Shown here: positions 5,145-8,895 of the stretch, piece by piece
Numbering within the stretch: the first letter of the stretch is position 1
Layout: every line of letters begins with the position of its first letter
Assembly: GCA_030613835.1 (NCBI GenBank)
Contig: JAUWLH010000050.1
Coordinates: forward strand, 1 to 8,895
Reading direction: 5' to 3'
Length of the DNA: 8,895 bases
Source of the DNA: Candidatus Bathyarchaeota archaeon
GTDB lineage: Archaea > Thermoproteota > Bathyarchaeia > TCS64
The notes under the pieces: model-generated
What the model was told of the DNA's origin: nothing
The model's database searches: none
The model's input: the letters and a program-made list of their open reading frames with translations, nothing else
Position numbers and translations under genes: made by a program

Positions 5145-5626
5145 TGGTAAAGCAAACACTCAACTTCATCGTAAACGGCGGCAAGGCAACAGGCGGCCCC
5201 CCCATCGGCCCGGCTCTTGGGCCACTGGGCATCAACACAATGCTGGTAGTAGCAAAGATCAACGAAGAGACAGCCGAATACGATGGACTGCCAGTGCCAG
5301 TCGAAGTCACCATTGACACTGACACAAAAGCCTTTACCGTAACTGTCGGCATGCTCACGACGTTCGCCCTCATAAGCCAGGCAACTGGAATCAAGAAGGG
5401 CTCATCAACGCCGAACACAGAACATGTCGCTGACATGTCCTTCGAGGATCTCATCGGGATCGCGAAGAAGAAGCGTCCAGGTATCTACGCTGCATCGCTG
5501 AAATCAGCTACAAGCGAGGTACTGGGAACATGCCAGAGTGCCGGAGTCACCGTGGATGGACGACCAGCCGGAGAGGTTCAGGAAGCAATCAGGGCTGGAG
5601 AGTACGACTCCCAGCTCGCTGAATAA
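5144..5626 (+). CDS. rpl11: Large ribosomal subunit protein L11
   Basis: A 160-residue protein matching L11, which binds the GTPase-associated region of 23S rRNA at the stalk base. The N-terminal domain has the diagnostic GGKATGGPPIGPALGPLGIN at about residues 12-31, slightly different from the common GGKATAGPPLGPALGPLG. The C-terminal RNA-binding domain (about 70-140) has IKKGSSTPN and the LKSATSEVLGTCQSAGVTVD segment, which corresponds to the usual VlGTcrSmGi motif. Length is normal for archaea. The ATG overlaps the spt5 stop (TAATG); GGAG at 5130-5133 provides a ribosome-binding site. L1 follows after 42 nt. Confidence 0.97.
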   Translation: MVKQTLNFIVNGGKATGGPPIGPALGPLGINTMLVVAKINEETAEYDGLPVPVEVTIDTDTKAFTVTVGMLTTFALISQATGIKKGSSTPNTEHVADMSFEDLIGIAKKKRPGIYAASLKSATSEVLGTCQSAGVTVDGRPAGEVQEAIRAGEYDSQLAE

Positions 5627-5628
5627 AC

Positions 5629-5640
5629 CTTTAAATTATA
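5629..5640 (+). promoter_or_regulatory. Possible internal TATA box before L1
   Basis: CTTTAAATTATA lies directly after the L11 stop, about 34 nt before the L1 ATG. It suggests that L1-L10 may also be transcribed on their own. A purine-rich AGAGAGG (5654-5660) before the ATG is the L1 ribosome-binding site. Confidence 0.35.
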
Positions 5641-5668
5641 TCTGATGTGAGAAAGAGAGGAACTTAAA

Positions 5669-6313
5669 ATGTCACTCCCAACGGAAAGAATCAAGAAAGC
5701 GGTTGAGAAGGCCAGGGAAGTATCCCCTGCTCGAAACTTTGAGCAGAGCTTCGATCTAGTCATCAACCTGAGGGAGCTCGACATGAACAGGCCTGACAAC
5801 AGAGTCAACATCCGGTTCCAACTACCGCGAGGTATTGGAGCCAGGAAGGTACTCGTGTTCGCCTCGGGCGACCTAGCGCTGAGATCAAGGAGGGCAGGAG
5901 CGGATTATGTAATTGAGCCCGCAGAACTTGATCAGCTTGCAGGGGACAAAAAAGCTGCCAAGAAACGCTTGGCCAACTATGATATGTTCGTTGCTGAGGC
6001 ACCTATGATGCCAACAGTAGGTCGTGTCGCAGGACCGATATTGGGACCCAGGGGAAAAATGCCTACCCCTGTACCGCCACAGGCACCCATAGATAATATC
6101 ATCGATCGCGAGCGCCGCACAATAGTGCTACGAAGCAGGGACAAGCCATTCGTCCACTGCATCGTTGGAAGGGAAGGAATGAGTGATGACGATGTCACCC
6201 AGAACATTGAGACAGTGATCAGTAACATGACCGCTGCGACAAAGAGAGGCTTCGCCAACATCAAGTCGATGTACTTGAAGCTTACAATGGGAGGCAGCGT
6301 GAAGCTATACTAG
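5669..6313 (+). CDS. rpl1: Large ribosomal subunit protein L1
   Basis: A 214-residue protein matching archaeal L1, which forms the mobile L1 stalk and helps deacylated tRNA leave the E site. Family features: an N-terminal IKKAVEKAREVSPARNFEQS and INLRELDMNRPDNRVNIRFQ from domain I, the central domain II with FVAEAPMMPTVGRVAGPILG and PRGKMPTPVP (the conserved GPrGkMP motif), and the closing domain I strands ending YLKLTMGGSVKLY. Length and both ends are normal. In several archaea L1 also represses its own mRNA; I could not recognise a clear 23S-like target in the 42-nt leader. Its stop TAG runs into the GGTGAT ribosome-binding site of L10. Confidence 0.97.
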   Translation: MSLPTERIKKAVEKAREVSPARNFEQSFDLVINLRELDMNRPDNRVNIRFQLPRGIGARKVLVFASGDLALRSRRAGADYVIEPAELDQLAGDKKAAKKRLANYDMFVAEAPMMPTVGRVAGPILGPRGKMPTPVPPQAPIDNIIDRERRTIVLRSRDKPFVHCIVGREGMSDDDVTQNIETVISNMTAATKRGFANIKSMYLKLTMGGSVKLY

Positions 6314-6318
6314 GTGAT
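6313..6318 (+). promoter_or_regulatory. Shine-Dalgarno site deciding the L10 start
   Basis: GGTGAT, starting on the last base of the L1 stop codon, is an excellent match to the archaeal anti-Shine-Dalgarno. Four nt separate it from the ATG at 6323. It argues against the in-frame GTG at 6314, which lies inside the site itself. Confidence 0.6.
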
Positions 6319-6322
6319 AACC

Positions 6323-7183
6323 ATGAGTAGCAACATTCCATCCGAAAAGAAGCAGGCCGTTCAGGAAACTGTCGAGTTAATCAACCAGTACCAGATTATA
6401 GCCGCAGCTGACCTAACCAAGGTTAGCAGCACCATGCTACAAGACATGAGGAAGCAGCTCCGTGGAAACCACCTATTCAGGGTCGTCAAGAACACCCTGA
6501 TGCGTATCAGCATGGAGCAGGCCGGAAAAGCGGGAACACAGGAGTTCATAGAATCAGTCAGTGGACCCAACGTGTTCCTGTTCACTAACGGGAACCCATT
6601 CAAGGTAGCGATGGAGCTTGACGCCAACAAGGTCAAGGTTTTCGCCAAATCAGATGATATCGCAATGGACAATATCGTCCTTAAGGCTGGAAACACGGGA
6701 CTCAGCCCCGGACCCCTCATCGGGAAGTTCGGAGTGCTAAGCGTCAGGACCCGCATCGAATCTGGAAACATCTGGGTAGTCCAGGACACCACAGTACGCA
6801 AGAAGGGCGAGGAAATCGGAGATGACCTCGCAGATCTACTTTCGCGTATGGGGATAAGGGCATCCGAGATGGGTCTCAGCATCAAGGCAGTCTGGGAGAA
6901 TGGAGAGGTGATCCCCGGAGAATCGTTAATATTGGACTTGGACGAGTACAGGTCCAAGCTGGAGCAGGCAATAGGAGGAGCGTTCAAGGTAGCCATCGAG
7001 GCAGCCTACGCTACACCCGAGACCGCACCAATCCTATTAGCAAAGGCCGCACAGGAAGCCATAGCAGTAGCCGTGGAAGCCGAGTGGCCCACCGAGAAGA
7101 CCATCGAGCTCCTGATCGCGAAAGCGAGCGCCGAAGCCAGGAGTCTTGCCAGTCAGGTTGGCAAGAAGATGGCGGAAGCCTAA
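6323..7183 (+). CDS. rpl10: Large ribosomal subunit stalk protein L10 (P0), short form
   Basis: A 286-residue protein matching archaeal L10/P0, which binds rRNA with L11 and carries L12/P1 dimers. Residues 1-110 are the rRNA-binding domain (KKQAVQETVELINQYQIIAA, DMRKQLRGNHLFRVVKNTLM); 110-200 hold the insertion domain (LSPGPLIGKFGVLSVRTRIE); from about 200 on, three consecutive helices (beginning LDEYRSKLEQ, ETAPILLAKA and TEKTIELLIA) correspond to the spine that binds P1 dimers. The protein then stops after GKKMAEA. The acidic linker and the terminal G-L-x-x-L-F-G-like peptide of 330-345-residue archaeal P0 proteins are absent. The start is ATG 6323, not GTG 6314, because of the GGTGAT site. 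L12/P1 does not follow; a T-run terminates the block. Confidence 0.95.
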   Translation: MSSNIPSEKKQAVQETVELINQYQIIAAADLTKVSSTMLQDMRKQLRGNHLFRVVKNTLMRISMEQAGKAGTQEFIESVSGPNVFLFTNGNPFKVAMELDANKVKVFAKSDDIAMDNIVLKAGNTGLSPGPLIGKFGVLSVRTRIESGNIWVVQDTTVRKKGEEIGDDLADLLSRMGIRASEMGLSIKAVWENGEVIPGESLILDLDEYRSKLEQAIGGAFKVAIEAAYATPETAPILLAKAAQEAIAVAVEAEWPTEKTIELLIAKASAEARSLASQVGKKMAEA

Positions 7184-7187
7184 CCCC

Positions 7188-7194
7188 TTTTTTT
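7188..7194 (+). terminator. T-run terminator after L10
   Basis: Seven T's begin five nt after the L10 stop, with a second T5 at 7201-7205. T-runs without a required hairpin are the usual archaeal intrinsic terminator, and this one marks the end of the spt5-L10 transcription unit. Confidence 0.5.
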
Positions 7195-7199
7195 AAACC

Positions 7200-7209
7200 A
7201 TTTTTATTT
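7200..7209 (+). promoter_or_regulatory. TATA box of the phosphoesterase gene
   Basis: ATTTTTATTT is centred about 27 nt before the ATG at 7232, exactly the distance of a leaderless archaeal transcript. No Shine-Dalgarno precedes that ATG. The 8-bp palindrome GGTATACC (7224-7231) abuts the start codon. Confidence 0.4.
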
Positions 7210-7231
7210 ACATGAGTCTCTTGGGTATACC

Positions 7232-7837
7232 ATGTCTGATCCACTTAAGGATTACAGGATCAAGCGGGACTTCAACCAGACACCTGAACCCGTTGGCGAG
7301 ACGCATGAGTCAGTCAAGAAACCTGTTTTCGTCATCCAGAAACATGATGCGAGAAACCTCCACTATGACCTTCGACTCGAACACGATGGGGTGCTGAAAT
7401 CATGGGCCGTCCCAAAGGGGCCATCAATGGACCCCAAGGTGAAACGACTCGCCGTCCCCACCGAGGACCATCCCTTGGGCTACCTAGATTTCGAGGGCGT
7501 AATCCCTGACGGAAACTATGGCGCAGGCACCGTAATTGTCTGGGACATAGGCATGTATAGGAACCTGAAAGGCGATGATGTCGACCTGGGTCAGAACCTG
7601 GATGCGGGCCACGCCACTATCTGGCTTGAGGGGGAGAAGCTGAGGGGAGGCTTCGCGTTGATCAGGACAAAGAGAGGAGGAAGGCGGTCTCAGTGGCTGT
7701 TCTTTAAGATGAAGGACGAACAGGCCCTTCCTGGCTCCGAGATCCTTGTGGAGCAACCCAACAGCGTGAAGACGGGGCGTAGCCTCAAGGAGGTCGAGGA
7801 ACAGGAGGAGCCAGCCGACATAGAGGACTTCCAGTGA
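7232..7837 (+). CDS. Stand-alone LigD-type DNA 3'-phosphoesterase
   Basis: A 201-residue protein made of only the phosphoesterase (PE) domain of bacterial ligase D. The PE enzymes trim 3'-phosphates and 3'-terminal ribonucleotides to leave a clean 3'-OH for repair. The active-site pattern is complete: Q-K-H-D-A-R with His38, L-H-Y-D-L-R with His44, Asp46 and Arg48, the core SWAVPKGPS, E-D-H-P with His80, then GNYGAGTVIVWDIG. These align at a constant offset of four with the known catalytic residues His42, His48, Asp50, Arg52 and His84 of Pseudomonas LigD. Residues 170-201 are an acidic tail (EVEEQEEPADIEDF). Stand-alone PE proteins are characterised from Methanosarcina and Korarchaeum. No Ku, ligase or primase domain is nearby. 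It is probably a leaderless single gene downstream of the L10 terminator. Confidence 0.93.
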   Translation: MSDPLKDYRIKRDFNQTPEPVGETHESVKKPVFVIQKHDARNLHYDLRLEHDGVLKSWAVPKGPSMDPKVKRLAVPTEDHPLGYLDFEGVIPDGNYGAGTVIVWDIGMYRNLKGDDVDLGQNLDAGHATIWLEGEKLRGGFALIRTKRGGRRSQWLFFKMKDEQALPGSEILVEQPNSVKTGRSLKEVEEQEEPADIEDFQ

Positions 7838-7874
7838 ACGATAACCATTTCTTACCGCAGATGCACTCTTTACC

Positions 7875-8895
7875 ATGAAACATCGATCATTAGCCGTCGC
7901 CCAGTCAAGCGTCACCGTGGGTGACCCTCACATTTGCAGCGACTCTATGAACCGGAGCAATATAATCGAGGCGATCTACGAGCCGTTAATCAGGAGAAGC
8001 GGGCCAGGTGTGTTCCTTCCTGCCTTGGCGAGGGAGTGGGCGGTCAAGCCCGATGGTCTGACCTGGGTTTTCCGTCTCAGGGAGGGCGTTGGTTTCCACA
8101 ACGGGGACACCATGACGGGAGTGGACGTGGTGGAGACGCTGAGACGCGTCGTGGACCCAGCGATAGGCGGGGCCTTCGGCACACAGGGGGTCTACGCCAG
8201 CTACATCGGTAATGCAGTGTTCAGTTCCCCCCGGAGTGACGTCTTTATGATCATGACCAAGGACCCGATGGCTGATCTTCTCGACCTAATATCCGAGATG
8301 CCCATCGCCCCCGCTGACGAGCTGGACAAGCTCCCCAACGAGTACATCGGTACAGGGCCTTACTCTGTTGGGGCTAAGTCCAGGGACGAGATGGTGCTTG
8401 AGAGGAACAGGGGATACTGGGGAAAGCAAGCAATCTCGGACGAGGTAACATGGATATCCCACCCAGATGCCGTTGAGAGAGCCACAATGGTCTCTGACAG
8501 GGAGGCCGATATAGCCACTTCCATTGGGTTAAAGGGAAGGGACAGCATCAGGGGCTCGACCAGGACAAACGCGGTCTCCCTCAAGAGCAGCCTCTGCATT
8601 ATCTTCATGATGAACAGCGGTAGCGGTGTCTGCGCAGACCATCGTGTGAGGCAGGCGCTGAATTATGGGCTGGATATCGCCCAGGTGGTGAGGAAGGTAA
8701 AGAAGGGGGCCGCGACTAGGCTCAACGGGTACCTGACGCCACACCATTTCGGGCACAACCCAGAAACAGAGCCATACTCCTATGACCCGGGTCGGGCGCG
8801 GAGACTACTCTCCGAGGCGGGCTACCCTGAGGGTCTCAAGTTAACCATCGATATCCCTACCAGGATGCCCGATGAGGGTCTTGAGGTGGGGAAGA
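7875..8895 (+). CDS. ABC-type solute-binding protein, family 5 (oligopeptide/nickel), 3' end outside window
   Basis: A frame open from the ATG at 7875 to the window end (340 codons and one base), read directly. Family 5 (SBP_bac_5, DppA/OppA/NikA type) signatures occur in order: SNIIEAIYEPLIRRSG near residue 28, LAREWAVKPDGLTWVFRLRE followed by GVGFHNGD at about 51-78, VDVVETLRRVVDP, IGTGPYSV followed by VLERNRGYWG near 160-185, DHRVRQALNYGLD near 255-270 and YDPGRARRLLSEAGYPEG near 300-320. Such proteins bind peptides, nickel chelates or sugars outside the cell for an ABC importer. Oddly, the fold begins within five to ten residues of the start; there is no signal peptide, lipobox or membrane anchor, and an in-frame TAA ten codons upstream excludes a longer start. 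Either it acts in the cytoplasm or its 5' end has been lost. Transporter genes would lie beyond the window. Confidence 0.88.
   Translation, partial: MKHRSLAVAQSSVTVGDPHICSDSMNRSNIIEAIYEPLIRRSGPGVFLPALAREWAVKPDGLTWVFRLREGVGFHNGDTMTGVDVVETLRRVVDPAIGGAFGTQGVYASYIGNAVFSSPRSDVFMIMTKDPMADLLDLISEMPIAPADELDKLPNEYIGTGPYSVGAKSRDEMVLERNRGYWGKQAISDEVTWISHPDAVERATMVSDREADIATSIGLKGRDSIRGSTRTNAVSLKSSLCIIFMMNSGSGVCADHRVRQALNYGLDIAQVVRKVKKGAATRLNGYLTPHHFGHNPETEPYSYDPGRARRLLSEAGYPEGLKLTIDIPTRMPDEGLEVGK

Noticed and set aside
6314..6322. GTG start for L10 three codons earlier
   Set aside because: This GTG is part of the GGTGAT ribosome-binding site that serves the ATG at 6323.
7934..8212. Plus-strand 92-codon frame inside the solute-binding protein
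   Set aside because: A Gly/Arg-rich shadow; the neighbouring frame from 7875 is open to the window end and carries all family 5 motifs.

Overview
The window is archaeal chromosomal DNA. It carries the eukaryote-type ribosomal proteins S19e, L39e, L31e and LX/L18ae, together with PDCD5, prefoldin alpha, SRP receptor FtsY, a SecE/Sss1-like SecE and a NGN-KOW Spt5. This combination is found in archaea and not in bacteria. Intergenic regions contain TATA-like boxes about 25 nt upstream of likely transcript starts, T-rich terminators, and GGTG/GGAG ribosome-binding sites. The phylum cannot be fixed from the sequence alone. Coding GC is moderately high, and TTG appears to be used as a start codon twice.

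Layout: (1) 2-850, the 3' part of an acetamidase/formamidase family gene. (2) 851-1081, an intergenic region with a TATA box and a perfect 13-nt palindrome. (3) 1082-3880, a compact co-directional block of S19e, PDCD5, L39e, L31e, LX, prefoldin alpha and FtsY, with overlaps or gaps of only a few bases. (4) 3922-4092, a 56-residue secE. (5) 4093-4676, a 584-bp interruption between secE and spt5. It holds a previously unlisted 51-codon minus-strand gene candidate for a single-pass membrane protein, with its own TATA box and Shine-Dalgarno site, followed by mostly unexplained sequence. (6) 4677-7183, spt5, L11, L1 and L10, ending in a T-rich terminator. (7) 7232-7837, a stand-alone LigD-type 3'-phosphoesterase, probably leaderless. 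(8) 7875 to the window end, a family 5 (oligopeptide/nickel) ABC-type solute-binding protein with no visible signal peptide, cut by the window edge.

The central part is a translation and protein-targeting supercluster. It makes small and large subunit proteins, a chaperone subunit for nascent proteins, the SRP receptor and translocon subunit for membrane targeting, the RNA polymerase processivity factor, and the L1 and P stalks. Departures from the usual archaeal plan are: no aIF6 between L31e and LX, no L12/P1 after L10, an L10 that has the stalk helical spine but no acidic C-terminal tail, and the secE-spt5 separation. No CRISPR array, transposase, rRNA or tRNA was recognised. The most novel item is the small minus-strand membrane protein candidate at 4108-4263.
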